Assembly (NCBI RefSeq): GCF_022484265.1
Contig: NZ_JAKVLR010000001.1
Span: 434,001 to 498,000, forward strand
Length of the DNA: 64,000 nt
Source: Companilactobacillus sp.
GTDB lineage: Bacteria; Bacillota; Bacilli; Lactobacillales; Lactobacillaceae
Direction: 5' to 3'
The translations under genes and the position numbers were made by a program. Positions 36,190 through 45,026 of the stretch are shown one piece after another. Under the pieces are notes generated by a model. That model saw only the letters and a list, made by a program, of their open reading frames with translations, had not been told where the DNA came from and did not search any database. The stretch's first letter is position 1, and every line of letters begins with the position of its first letter.

Positions 36190-37152
36190 ATGGGTGCATT
36201 TATTACTTCAGTTGAGAGTGTTGCCGAAATCGTGATCGTAATTGCTTTAGGTTATTGGTTGCGAAACTCCGGCCGTCTCGGCGATGAATTTAAAGGCAAT
36301 ATTTCATTCTTAATTATGAATATTGCTTTACCTGCTTCAATTTTCGTATCAGTTTTAAAATATTTAAATCGAGATAAATTAGCCAGCTTGTCTGGCGGTC
36401 TGATCTTTGCCTTCGGAAGTTTTGCAGTCAGCTATATTGTGGCTTGGCTGTTGACTAAAATTTTGAAGATCAGAAAAGGTCGTCGTGGAACGTTTATTAA
36501 TATGTTTGCCAACGCAAATACTATTTTTATCGGATTACCTTTGAACATGGCTTTATTTGGAACTAAGAGTTTACCTTACTTCTTGGTTTACTACGTGATG
36601 AATACCATTTCAACTTGGGCAATTGGTGTCTTCTTCATTTCAAACGATGACCCAACCGTTGAAAAAAGCGAGAAAAAAGAATTTAATTGGAGAAAGCTTT
36701 TGCCAGCTCCATTAGTTGGATTTCTAGTCTCACTAGTTTTCTTGCTACTAGCCATTCCGATTCCAGACTGGATCACTAAGACTCTAGACATGGTCGGAGG
36801 AATCGTTACACCAATGTCATTGATTTACATTGGTATTATCCTAGCGGATGCTGGACTTAAATCAATCAAATTCGATCGTGATACTATTTGGGCATTGCTT
36901 GGACGATTCGTCTTTGCACCAGCTATTATGATAGGATTTGTCATGTTTGGTGCTTCAATTGGCCATGGTTTGCCACAACTTGAAGCAAGTACCTTGATCA
37001 TCCAAGCTGCTGCACCAGGACTTGCCGTACTTCCAATCCTAGTCGATCAAGCACACGGTGACGTTGATTATGCAACGAACTTAGTGACAACTTCAACTGT
37101 TCTCTTCGTCGTCGTTGTTCCAATCCTTATGCAGATCGTTAATGTAATTTAA
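36190..37152 (+). CDS. mleP: Malate permease, AEC family
   Basis: This 320-aa auxin-efflux-carrier-type membrane protein with about ten transmembrane helices probably imports malate. The family blocks are PASIFVSVLKYL, the NANTIFIGLPLNMALFG segment (residue 112 onward) and the C-terminal APGLAVLPILVDQ half-repeat. It follows mleS by 24 bp with AAGGGG at its start, so mleS-mleP form one operon. A terminator follows. Confidence 0.9.
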   Translation: MGAFITSVESVAEIVIVIALGYWLRNSGRLGDEFKGNISFLIMNIALPASIFVSVLKYLNRDKLASLSGGLIFAFGSFAVSYIVAWLLTKILKIRKGRRGTFINMFANANTIFIGLPLNMALFGTKSLPYFLVYYVMNTISTWAIGVFFISNDDPTVEKSEKKEFNWRKLLPAPLVGFLVSLVFLLLAIPIPDWITKTLDMVGGIVTPMSLIYIGIILADAGLKSIKFDRDTIWALLGRFVFAPAIMIGFVMFGASIGHGLPQLEASTLIIQAAAPGLAVLPILVDQAHGDVDYATNLVTTSTVLFVVVVPILMQIVNVI

Positions 37153-37213
37153 TAATGAGATTGATATAAATTTTATTTTTCTAAAAAGTACAAAATTACT
37201 TTGCCTCACTAAT

Positions 37214-37254
37214 AAAGGGTAGCCAATTCATATTTTGAATTAGCTACCCTTTTT
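37214..37254. terminator. Bidirectional terminator after mleP
   Basis: An AAAGGGTAGC arm and its complement, extended by AATTCA/TGAATT pairing, has T-runs on both strands. It serves mleP and the convergent 95-aa gene. Confidence 0.88.
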
Positions 37255-37276
37255 ATTTCATGATCAAATATTTTTT

Positions 37277-37564
37277 CTAGCGACTAGTTGCCAAGATCAG
37301 AATTGTCTGCAAGATCTTATCTTTACCCATCTTTAATTCGGAATTATTGACCTTGATGGATAATATTTGGTCTGCAAAAGTTACCCCAAATTTGGCCGCA
37401 CACTCTTCTATCTTCGTTGGGCTAATCCCAGAAACGACTAATTTTGAAACAACTTTCCCTTCATCTGAAATATAAGTCATTCCGGAATCAGAGATCGAGC
37501 GTAACTTCACGCCGTTTAACGGGCCTACCTCAAAAGGAAATGTAAAATATTCTTTGTTATCCAT
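37277..37564 (-). CDS. Hypothetical 95-aa protein
   Basis: I do not recognise this protein. It is soluble, of mixed charge, and has a beta-rich N-terminal half (FTFPFEVGPLNGVKL and GMTYISDEGKVVSKLV). A Cys occurs in IEECAAKFGV, and the ending is basic. GAGGT lies correctly before the ATG, and codon use is like that of neighbouring genes, so it is probably real. It is divergent from the esterase and convergent with mleP, with no operon partner. Confidence 0.55.
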   Translation of the reverse strand: MDNKEYFTFPFEVGPLNGVKLRSISDSGMTYISDEGKVVSKLVVSGISPTKIEECAAKFGVTFADQILSIKVNNSELKMGKDKILQTILILATSR

Positions 37565-37636
37565 AATCGTCGTACCTCACTGTTCAGCTTGGTTTTGTTA
37601 TACTGTCCTTGAAAACTATTCAAGGAGGCTTTTCTT

Positions 37637-38359
37637 GTGGCACTCATTAATCTTAGCTACAGAACTAATTTCTTACATACTTATTTTAAAACAACTGCCG
37701 TGATTCCTGATACTAATAAGTCATCTTATCAAACGCTTTGGCTTTTACACGGATATACCGGCGACGATTCAGCCTGGATCAGACACACTAACATCGAAAA
37801 ATTGGCTCGAAAGTATGAAATTGCCGTTATCATGCCTGAAGCTAGAAACGCATTTTATACCGATTCAGACTTTATCCCATACTATTCCTATTTCGTAGAC
37901 GAATTGATTCCAAAAATTCGAGCACTATTGCCAGTTTCAACCGCAGTTTCCGATAATTATATTGCCGGTTCTAGTATGGGTGGATATGGAGCCTTAAAAA
38001 TTGGCCTAAAAAATCCGGACATTTTCAGCAAAGTAGCCGCATTGTCACCTATTACTGATATCGTCCATTTCCGCAATAATCCGGAAACGCCCATGGCCAC
38101 CAATACCTTTGATACTATCTTCGATTCTCCAGACAAAATTGCCAAAAACCAATTAGTTAATATCGTCAGCAACAAAAACTATGGCCAAAAGATCATGACA
38201 ATTTGTGGTAATGAAGATTATATGTATCAAGATAACATTGATTTTAAGAACTTCATGACTCAAAAAATCGGACCTAATTATACATTCCATGAAGTCTCTG
38301 GCAATCATTCCTGGGATACATGGACTGCAAATATCGAAACAATTTTCAAATGGTTATAA
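37637..38359 (+). CDS. estA: Esterase of the tributyrin esterase / EstA type
   Basis: This 240-aa alpha/beta-hydrolase resembles lactic acid bacterial EstA, which hydrolyses short-chain esters and can form flavour esters. The family signatures are LLHGYTGDDSAWIRHTNIE near 36, the nucleophile elbow GSSMGGYGALK with Ser near 116 and the final GNHSWDTWT containing the catalytic His near 225. There is no signal peptide. The start is GTG, with a strong AAGGAGG nine bases upstream. Confidence 0.88.
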   Translation: MALINLSYRTNFLHTYFKTTAVIPDTNKSSYQTLWLLHGYTGDDSAWIRHTNIEKLARKYEIAVIMPEARNAFYTDSDFIPYYSYFVDELIPKIRALLPVSTAVSDNYIAGSSMGGYGALKIGLKNPDIFSKVAALSPITDIVHFRNNPETPMATNTFDTIFDSPDKIAKNQLVNIVSNKNYGQKIMTICGNEDYMYQDNIDFKNFMTQKIGPNYTFHEVSGNHSWDTWTANIETIFKWL

Positions 38360-38372
38360 TTAATTTTGAACG

Positions 38373-38408
38373 AAAAAAACGTCTAATCTTGAAATTAGAC
38401 GTTTTTTT
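38373..38408. terminator. Bidirectional terminator between estA and the nucleoside transporter
   Basis: An AAACGTCTAAT stem with its complement around CTTGAA has T-runs on both strands and lies between convergent genes. Confidence 0.9.
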
Positions 38409-38417
38409 GATTTGATT

Positions 38418-39629
38418 TTACCAAACGAATAATCCGACAAATGCTGCTGATAATAATGAAACTAAAATACCTGATAGCAACATATAGCCGACGTTCTTAG
38501 AAATAATATCATTCTTGCCCTTATCAACAATACCCTTGAAACAACCGATGATCATTCCAAGTGTTGAGAAGTTAGCAAATGAAGTTACGAATACTGTCAA
38601 GACAGCTTTGAAGTGAGGATCAAATTTGTTGATAATTCCGGTAACTTTACCCATGACAACAAATTCGTTCGTAACTAATTTGGTACCCATATATTGAGCC
38701 ATCTGGAAGGAATCGTGACTGCTCAAACCTAGTAGCCATGCGAATGGATACATAATAATACCTAAAATATGTTCCAAAGTTAACCAAGGGTTAACTAATT
38801 GTAAAATTTTATCGATCAATGCTGCCAATGCAACAAAGGCAATTACATTTGCCGTAATGATCAAGATCAATCTTCCTGCTCCTAGGATCGAATCTCCTAA
38901 GAATGAGAAGAATGGTTCCTTCTTACCATCGTCATTATTACTACTAATAGTTGCGACGGTATCTTCTTCTGGTTCAACTTGGACAGGGTTTAATAAACTG
39001 GTAACGATAATTGCATTAATAATATTGATAGGAATCGCGGTCAGGATGAATTGACCTGGCATCATTTGAATGTACGCTCCAATAATCGATGCAGTTACAC
39101 AACTCATCGACATCATTGCTAATGTGACATCACGTTCTGCCTTCATTTTCTTTAATTGTAAACTAGAAACCGCCAAAGCTTCGGTGTTGCCTAAAAACAT
39201 CATTTCAACCGCAAAGAATGATTCAAACTTGGGTTGACCTGTGATAAATGACAAACCTTTACCGATCCACTTAATAATAAATGGTAAAACACCGATATAA
39301 GTCAATATGTCAAATAATGGCACGATCAAAAGAATTGGCAGCAACGCACTAGTTACGAAATCCATGCTTTTGACATGGACCCAACTAGGCAAAGCAAACT
39401 CAATACCTACGTAAGCAACTTGAACTAGCCAGTTAAAACCAGCAGCAGCACCTGAAACAATATCACGTCCGATACTCATGCTGGTCAAAAACCAGGCTAG
39501 TACTAAGTTAAGTACGACCATGATCGCAATTGATTTCCATTGGATACCCTTACGATTCTTCGAGAAAAGTACACCAATGGCAAGAAATACGATAAGACCG
39601 ATGATATTAACTATTAAATACATACTCAT
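38418..39629 (-). CDS. nupC: NupC-type nucleoside transporter
   Basis: This 403-aa concentrative nucleoside transporter imports nucleosides with a cation gradient. The recognisable blocks are GIEFALPSWVHVKSMDFV region, the substrate-binding FFAVEMMFLGNTEALAVSSL segment near 155, and TSFANFSTLGMIIGCFKGI near 350, within about ten hydrophobic segments. No purine or pyrimidine salvage gene is adjacent. It has its own promoter region upstream of 39629 and a terminator downstream. Confidence 0.9.
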   Translation of the reverse strand: MSMYLIVNIIGLIVFLAIGVLFSKNRKGIQWKSIAIMVVLNLVLAWFLTSMSIGRDIVSGAAAGFNWLVQVAYVGIEFALPSWVHVKSMDFVTSALLPILLIVPLFDILTYIGVLPFIIKWIGKGLSFITGQPKFESFFAVEMMFLGNTEALAVSSLQLKKMKAERDVTLAMMSMSCVTASIIGAYIQMMPGQFILTAIPINIINAIIVTSLLNPVQVEPEEDTVATISSNNDDGKKEPFFSFLGDSILGAGRLILIITANVIAFVALAALIDKILQLVNPWLTLEHILGIIMYPFAWLLGLSSHDSFQMAQYMGTKLVTNEFVVMGKVTGIINKFDPHFKAVLTVFVTSFANFSTLGMIIGCFKGIVDKGKNDIISKNVGYMLLSGILVSLLSAAFVGLFVW

Positions 39630-39742
39630 ACTATTTAATCTCCTTTTTTACCCCTCCAGTTATTTAAATCATATCATCAGATCACTAATAATACGCCACA
39701 TATGACCATTTTATTTTTTTTATTAGGTTATAATTCTGAGAC

Positions 39743-39773
39743 AAAAAAAATCGACCTTTCGGTCGATATTTTT
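39743..39773 (-). terminator. Terminator of the CitX-like gene
   Basis: A TCGACC/GGTCGA stem with loop TTTC has an A-run before it and T-rich sequence after. It abuts the stop codon of the minus-strand gene. Confidence 0.85.
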
Positions 39774-39774
39774 A

Positions 39775-40299
39775 TTAAAACGAAACATGTTCATTGATAA
39801 TTTTATCTATTGCTTCGTGATATTCTTCTATTGAATGCTTGTGTTCTGATTCGTATTCATCGGCGATAATACCCTTGCGTTCAGGCAGGCCAAGTTCTTT
39901 TCGAGTGATCGCCGAAAGCTCATCGCCTTCAACTGCATAAACATTGATATCAGAAATGTTGCCTAGTGGCTGTTCATTTTCATAGGCAACCGTTTCTTTC
40001 TTTAGGATGCCTGGATCCTTTTGAATGATAATAAATGCTTGTGGTCCTGAAGATAGGTCCCATAATACTTCTTTGACAATTTGATAACGTTGCAAAAAAT
40101 CATTAACGACTAAATTGAACGAACGACTGATGTAGCGGTTATTTTTGATTCGACCAGGAATTCTCATAGTAATATTGACTAATGCACAATTTTCAGGAAT
40201 CTCATCAATTAAATAGTTTTCTTCTTCTAACGTTGCTTCCTGACCCTTTTTAATCTGTTCATCGGTCATCGTGTATCCTTCTGAAAAAACATTAACCAT
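39775..40299 (-). CDS. Diverged CitX-like protein without citrate lyase genes nearby
   Basis: The 174-aa protein follows CitX, which transfers the citrate lyase prosthetic group to the acyl carrier protein. The matching blocks are VNITMRIPGRIKNNRYISRS with FN, SSGP near 83, the PLG-x5-IN block at 111-120, LGLPERKG at 136-143 and a final helix. The signature GRLWDIDV reads GNISDINV, and the RRC-type cysteine block reads RKGIIA, so normal catalysis is doubtful. No citC, citD, citE or citF lies near. ATG 40299 has TAGGAG; ATG 40269 with AAGGA is an alternative. Confidence 0.65.
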   Translation of the reverse strand: MVNVFSEGYTMTDEQIKKGQEATLEEENYLIDEIPENCALVNITMRIPGRIKNNRYISRSFNLVVNDFLQRYQIVKEVLWDLSSGPQAFIIIQKDPGILKKETVAYENEQPLGNISDINVYAVEGDELSAITRKELGLPERKGIIADEYESEHKHSIEEYHEAIDKIINEHVSF

Positions 40300-40490
40300 A
40301 TGAATACTCCTATGTAGATTTAATAGTTCAAAAAATTTATAAGTATTTTTGTATAAATTTGTTGTTTTCATTCTACCATGAAATTGCTTCTAAATACCGA
40401 CGTTTCAATAATTTATCAAGGTTTGATAAACAATGTTTGAAAATCTGTCATATATGACCACATTTAAAATAGTTCATTTTCTAAATTTTC

Positions 40491-40541
40491 AAAAAATGCT
40501 CTAGCGAGTGGGGGTGGTCCATCGCTAGAGCATTTTTATTT
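40491..40541 (-). terminator. Lipase terminator
   Basis: A perfect GCTCTAGCGA stem with a 14-base G/T-rich loop and T-runs on both sides lies about 60 bp after the lipase stop. The rest of the 40.3-40.6 kb gap holds a TTTATCAA/TTGATAAA dyad at about 40412-40430 upstream of the CitX-like gene. Confidence 0.88.
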
Positions 40542-40603
40542 TTCGATAAATGAATATTTGAGGTAAGAATACGAATTTAAGAAGGGTAATAAATTGAAAA
40601 TGA

Positions 40604-41827
40604 TTAATCTAATGAATGTAATTTCTGAATGATATTGTCATAGAAATTGATCATTGGGTTTCTAAGACTTGCAGCTTGATCTGGATCAGCTAGGATAAAG
40701 TCTTTGTGATCCCAACCTTGTTCTGGATCATTGTATTGCCATACACCAGTTTGTGTATCGTCAGTAGAATCATCACGGATGGCTTGTTGATTTGATGGGT
40801 ATTCAGCAGAAATAACTGGAACCTCACCATCATTTGGCCACCATCTTGGATCATTGCCATGTGAACCAATGAAGGCTGCACCGGCAACATCGACAGAATT
40901 CATAGTTGAGATTGGAACATAGTGTCCAAGTGCATTAGGTTTTGTTGCAATACCTGAATATGAGAAGTAGTGTTCATCAGGTGCAAGATCAGTTCTTGCA
41001 TTGATGTTGTTTGCTCCGTTGAATGTTAAATCATAAAGTGAGTTATCAGTAGTCTTCCAAGCTTTGCTATTTACAGCAGCTTTGAGGAAGCTAAGGTTTG
41101 ATTGACCTGCTTTACGAGTAAGTCCCCATTGATCGAGTTTGTAATCGTTTGAGATAACGATCTTAGGAACTTTGATGCCCATGATTGAGCCTGTGTACAA
41201 TAGATCTCTAACGACTTGGAGGTTACCAACGTCATTGGCTGTTGGAGTACCGTTGTTAGGTGAAGCTACTGTAACAACAGAGTCGACCCAGTTTTTGCCA
41301 CCTTGGAATAATGAGCTTGTGTCTGAACCAGTTGCTTGAACTTCCTCTGGGCTACCATTACGTAGCAAAGTATCGAGTTCACGAACAGTTTGACCACCCA
41401 TTGAGTGACCTAGCAAGTGAATCTTGTTAGTCCCGTTCCATTGTGGATAGATTCCTGGGAATGTTCTGCCGTAACGAGCATGCCCATATTTTTGAGAGTG
41501 AACTTGACCATAGTCAACAGTTCCACCCTTGATGTAGTAATACAGTTCTACAGCACGATCGTAGTTACTACTGTAAGGACTTACTGTACCTTCCAGTGCA
41601 TTGGGATTGCTGCTAGTAGTTCCGTAGTTTAGATCTTTGATAATATCGGTTGTTGTACCGCCCCAGTATAGGTTGTTGCCGTCTTCGCCACGTCCCCAGC
41701 CAGTTAGACCATTGACGAATACTACTGGGTAGTCATTAGAAGCAAATGTAGTATTGCTTGATCCGACAAATCCAATAATTGCAAAAACAAGACCAAATAA
41801 TAAGGCTATTATTGGTTTCTTTTTCAT
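40604..41827 (-). CDS. Secreted triacylglycerol lipase, family I.5 type
   Basis: The 407-aa protein has a signal peptide (KKK, hydrophobic core, likely cleavage after FAS at residue 30). Its mature part resembles Geobacillus/Staphylococcus lipases, which hydrolyse triglycerides. Conserved are the GWGRGEDGNNLYWGG start, Ser142 in GHSMGGQT, Asp333 in PNDGEVP, His374 in GWDHKDF and the HARYGRTFPG and KLDQWGL blocks. The start at 41827 has GGAGAGG upstream. A cre site of full consensus lies 41 bp before it. True secreted lipases of this group are uncommon in lactobacilli. Confidence 0.9.
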   Translation of the reverse strand: MKKKPIIALLFGLVFAIIGFVGSSNTTFASNDYPVVFVNGLTGWGRGEDGNNLYWGGTTTDIIKDLNYGTTSSNPNALEGTVSPYSSNYDRAVELYYYIKGGTVDYGQVHSQKYGHARYGRTFPGIYPQWNGTNKIHLLGHSMGGQTVRELDTLLRNGSPEEVQATGSDTSSLFQGGKNWVDSVVTVASPNNGTPTANDVGNLQVVRDLLYTGSIMGIKVPKIVISNDYKLDQWGLTRKAGQSNLSFLKAAVNSKAWKTTDNSLYDLTFNGANNINARTDLAPDEHYFSYSGIATKPNALGHYVPISTMNSVDVAGAAFIGSHGNDPRWWPNDGEVPVISAEYPSNQQAIRDDSTDDTQTGVWQYNDPEQGWDHKDFILADPDQAASLRNPMINFYDNIIQKLHSLD

Positions 41828-41867
41828 TGTGAAATCCTCTCCTTCCCTATGTCTTCTAGAATACAGT

Positions 41868-41882
41868 ATGTAAGCGGTTCCT
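41868..41882 (+). promoter_or_regulatory. Full-consensus cre site upstream of the lipase
   Basis: ATGTAAGCGGTTCCT agrees with every fixed position of the CcpA consensus WTGNAANCGNWNNCW. It lies 41-55 bp before the lipase start, where CcpA binding would block the promoter or early transcription. Confidence 0.7.
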
Positions 41883-42003
41883 TCAAGAGTTTTCACAATT
41901 TTTTCGTTTCCATTTTACAAAGATTATTTTCTATTATATGAACTTTTTAATAAGAATCCTTATTTATCAAGGAATTTATCTTTGGACATTGTCATTTTAT
42001 TCA

Positions 42004-42041
42004 TAAAAAAAAGCCATGATTTTAATCAATCACAGCTTTTT
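42004..42041 (-). terminator. Terminator of the dha operon
   Basis: An AGCTGTGATTGATT arm pairs imperfectly with AATCATGGCT on the minus strand and is followed by a run of eight T, just after dhaM. Confidence 0.8.
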
Positions 42042-42050
42042 GGTCCAGAC

Positions 42051-42419
42051 CTATTTAATTTTTAATGGTTTCAGACTGTTTTCAATCGTTTCCAAAGGTG
42101 AATCGATCTCAGCTAGCGTTGCTGCAGTATATGCACCCTCAACAATAGCGACATCATATTTATGAACGATCTTATCAGTCATTTCAAGGTACATTTCCAA
42201 ATTCATCTTGGAACTTCCTAAATCGTAAAATGCCAAGATTTCATCGCCAGTATTTTCATCAAATGCCGATTGGATTTTTTCCAAAGAAGAACCAATCTCT
42301 CCTTCATCAGTACCTCCCGCATACGTAATCGACAAATGCGGTGCAGCTTGACTGATCAAGTCTTTGATTCCCTCGGCGATTTTTGGTGAATGCGACACTA
42401 TTACAATACCGTATTTCAT
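42051..42419 (-). CDS. dhaM: Dihydroxyacetone kinase phosphotransfer subunit
   Basis: This 122-aa protein has the EIIA-mannose-type fold and passes phosphate from the PTS protein HPr to ADP bound on DhaL. The active His10 is in IVIVSHSPKIAEG. It has the short single-domain form typical of Firmicutes rather than the three-domain E. coli form. It starts two bases after dhaL stops, the last gene of dhaK-dhaL-dhaM. Confidence 0.93.
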   Translation of the reverse strand: MKYGIVIVSHSPKIAEGIKDLISQAAPHLSITYAGGTDEGEIGSSLEKIQSAFDENTGDEILAFYDLGSSKMNLEMYLEMTDKIVHKYDVAIVEGAYTAATLAEIDSPLETIENSLKPLKIK

Positions 42420-42421
42420 AG

Positions 42422-43006
42422 TTATCCTCCGATCACTTCAACTAACGATTCAAACAAATAAGCGCTTGATTGAGAACCTGGGTCTAAATGACCAACAGAT
42501 TTTTCCTCAAGATAACTAGCACGGCCTTTGGTAGCAACCATGTCTTTGGTTGAGTTTAGCGCAGATTCAACTTGATCATCACTTAATGAACCTGATTTTA
42601 AATCATCCGCAACTGGTTGCCAAACATCGATCATCGTTTTCATTTTGACATCTGATTGTCCACGCCGTTTGATTCCATCAGAACCAATTTGAACCAATTG
42701 GGCTAAGTCAGAATCATCTTTAGCTGCCTTTGACATGTCCAAAAATGCCGTACCGTATAGTGGACCGGAAGCTCCACCAACTTTTTGGATCATGGCAAAA
42801 GCTGTGGTCTTAAATAACTCTGACAAATCGGCAGGAGCTTTCTTTGCAAGTGCTTCTTTAACTGCTTTTGCTCCACGATCCATATTGGTTCCATGGTCGC
42901 CATCGCCGATTGCGGTATCTAATTCATTTAATTCAGCGGAATTATTTTCTAGTTTTTCAACGAATAAATTGATCCACTTAGTTGCGATATCTAATGTTAA
43001 TTCCAT
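42422..43006 (-). CDS. dhaL: Dihydroxyacetone kinase, ADP-binding subunit
   Basis: This 194-aa all-helical subunit holds ADP as a permanent phosphate carrier. The metal-binding aspartates are in AIGDGDHGTNMDRG (residues 30-43), followed by GGASGPLYG near 78. The start at 43006 (MELTLDI) is chosen because GTAGGTG lies just before it; longer in-frame starts would run into dhaK. It lies eight bases after dhaK. Confidence 0.93.
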   Translation of the reverse strand: MELTLDIATKWINLFVEKLENNSAELNELDTAIGDGDHGTNMDRGAKAVKEALAKKAPADLSELFKTTAFAMIQKVGGASGPLYGTAFLDMSKAAKDDSDLAQLVQIGSDGIKRRGQSDVKMKTMIDVWQPVADDLKSGSLSDDQVESALNSTKDMVATKGRASYLEEKSVGHLDPGSQSSAYLFESLVEVIGG

Positions 43007-43014
43007 AATTACAC

Positions 43015-44007
43015 CTACCATCCAATTGTCGTTACTGGTTCTTTGAGCCATTTGATCCATTGATCTTCTGCCTTCATGATTGTCAAAGAAATTCCAACCA
43101 TGTCTAGGGAAGTAGTCATGTTCCCGACTTTCGAAAATCCAACTTCCATCTTCTTTTCTTTGAGTTGGGCAAAAGTATCATGTGCAAAAATATATTGTTC
43201 CATCAATGGCGTGGCTCCCATACCATTGACAAGAATTGCAAATTTTCCATCTTTGTCAGCAAATTCACCAGAAATTTTATCAACTAATTCTTTTGATAAC
43301 TCTTTAGATGGCTTAATTTTTTCAACCGAATATCCTCTTTCGTTATGGATACCAATGCCAAATTCAATCTCATCATCTTTTAATTCAAAACCAGGATGTC
43401 CAACTGCTGGGACAGTTGCTGCTTTAAGAGCGATGCCAATTGTTTTAGTGCCGTCAATGACCTTTTGACCTAATTCAGCTAATTCGTCTAATGACTTACC
43501 CGCTCTGGCAGCGGCTCCAATAATTTTTTCAACAAAAACGGTTCCGGCAACACCACGTTTTCCTTGAGTAAATTCACTATTTTCGACTGAAATGTCATCA
43601 TCGACAATGATCGACTTAACCTTGATATCATCGGCCTCAGCCATTTCTTTTGCCATATCAAAATTCATGACATCGCCAGAATAATTTTTGACGATCAGTA
43701 AAACGCCCATACCTTTATCTACGGCTTTGATTGCTTCATATATTTGATCAGGTGTGGGTGAAGTAAATACCTCGCCAGCTACAGCGGCAGAGAGCATTCC
43801 GTCGCCAACAAACCCAGCATGCAATGGCTCATGCCCACTGCCGCCACCGGAAACAACACCAACTTGTTTTGCAGTCGCAAACTTATCGTCTGCACGCATC
43901 ACAGCGGTAGTTCCAGGGATTTGTTTAACTAAATCAGAATTTGATTCCACCAACCCTGCAACCATTTCAGGGACGATATCTTCAACATTATTAATAATTT
44001 TTTTCAT
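43015..44007 (-). CDS. dhaK: Dihydroxyacetone kinase, substrate-binding subunit
   Basis: This 330-aa subunit binds dihydroxyacetone covalently to a His and receives phosphate from DhaL-bound ATP. The key blocks are GGGSGHEPLHAGFVG near 53 and GIGIHNERGY near 215 with the hemiaminal His. GGAGGAGG precedes ATG 44007. It is the first gene of the operon; the upstream region contains CGTAAACGCTTTAA (about 44051), a cre-like sequence two positions off consensus. No glycerol dehydrogenase gene is adjacent. Confidence 0.94.
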   Translation of the reverse strand: MKKIINNVEDIVPEMVAGLVESNSDLVKQIPGTTAVMRADDKFATAKQVGVVSGGGSGHEPLHAGFVGDGMLSAAVAGEVFTSPTPDQIYEAIKAVDKGMGVLLIVKNYSGDVMNFDMAKEMAEADDIKVKSIIVDDDISVENSEFTQGKRGVAGTVFVEKIIGAAARAGKSLDELAELGQKVIDGTKTIGIALKAATVPAVGHPGFELKDDEIEFGIGIHNERGYSVEKIKPSKELSKELVDKISGEFADKDGKFAILVNGMGATPLMEQYIFAHDTFAQLKEKKMEVGFSKVGNMTTSLDMVGISLTIMKAEDQWIKWLKEPVTTIGW

Positions 44008-44117
44008 GTGATCCTCCTCCAAATGAAGCTGTACAACAAATCAATTATAACGTAAACGCTTTAATTGTTGAAAAATCTTATTAAAAAAACGTTGTGAACG
44101 ACCACAATGCTCCGCAA

Positions 44118-44152
44118 CAAAAAAGACCAAACAGTTTTTGCTATTTGATCTT
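44118..44152 (-). terminator. Terminator overlapping the HAD gene stop
   Basis: GATCAAATAG pairs with CTGTTTGGTC around AAAAA, followed by a T-run on the minus strand. The TAG stop of the HAD gene is part of the upstream arm. Confidence 0.7.
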
Positions 44153-44959
44153 CTTATCTAAAACTCGATTTATTACTTGTGCTACGCCATTTTCATCGTT
44201 AGTGCCTGTGATGATGTCGGCGACGTCCTTTACTTCTTCCATTGCGTTATCCATTGCTACTCCGTAGCCTACTCCGCGCAACATTTCCAAATCATTTCCG
44301 TAATCCCCGAAACACATAAATTCAGCGATTGGTATCTTTGATACCGCGGAAATTCTTTGCAATCCTGACAGCTTTGTACAGTCGAGAGCATTGAGCTCAT
44401 AATAAGATTCACCTGAACGACTGATAACTACGGGCATTGACGTGAATGTTTCGATTTTTTTCATTAGTTGAGCAACTCGATCTTCGCTTGAACTAAAACA
44501 GACCTTATAAACGACAGAATCTTTTCGGTCATTGATCTCTCTTAATTCAGTCACTGAACCGACTAAAACATTTCGTTTACTGACTCCTTCAAAATAAGTC
44601 GCATCGCTCAATTCTGGATCAGTGACATAGGTCGAATCTAATCCGTCGATCACGACTTTGAATCCATAGCCATCAACGCTACGCAAAAGATCATCGACCA
44701 CTGCTTTAGCAATTGGTCGATCGCTGATTTTTTTATTATCAGGATCAAAAATTACTGCACCATTTAGCAACACCTTATAACCAGGTACTTGTAATGCGTC
44801 AAAAAAATTTTGGACGGAGTCCAAAGTACGACCAGAACATATGGCAAAAGTTATCCCCTTGTCGACAGCTGCTCTGATTGCTCTAATATTTTCCTGAGAG
44901 ATCTCTTTATTACTATTTAGTAGAGTTCCATCCAGATCTGTACCAATGAAACTGATCAT
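44141..44959 (-). CDS. Cof-type HAD-IIB phosphatase
   Basis: This 272-aa hydrolase of the haloacid dehalogenase superfamily has the nucleophile motif DLDGTLL (residues 8-14), the Ser/Thr motif ICSGRT near 40, a C2B cap and motif IV FGDYGNDLEML near 215. Substrates of this class are usually sugar phosphates or FMN/ribitol phosphates and cannot be told from sequence. It is monocistronic, with an upstream gap shared with menH's end. Confidence 0.88.
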   Translation of the reverse strand: MISFIGTDLDGTLLNSNKEISQENIRAIRAAVDKGITFAICSGRTLDSVQNFFDALQVPGYKVLLNGAVIFDPDNKKISDRPIAKAVVDDLLRSVDGYGFKVVIDGLDSTYVTDPELSDATYFEGVSKRNVLVGSVTELREINDRKDSVVYKVCFSSSEDRVAQLMKKIETFTSMPVVISRSGESYYELNALDCTKLSGLQRISAVSKIPIAEFMCFGDYGNDLEMLRGVGYGVAMDNAMEEVKDVADIITGTNDENGVAQVINRVLDKKIK

Positions 44960-45026
44960 ATCATAACCCCAATTCTTCTATCTTCCCCTTGGTAAATAAC
45001 ATAGTAACATTTTTCACAAAAATAAA

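Noticed and set aside
44050..44064. Firm cre site upstream of dhaK
   Set aside because: CGTAAACGCTTTAA misses the consensus at two fixed positions, so it is mentioned only in the gene entry.
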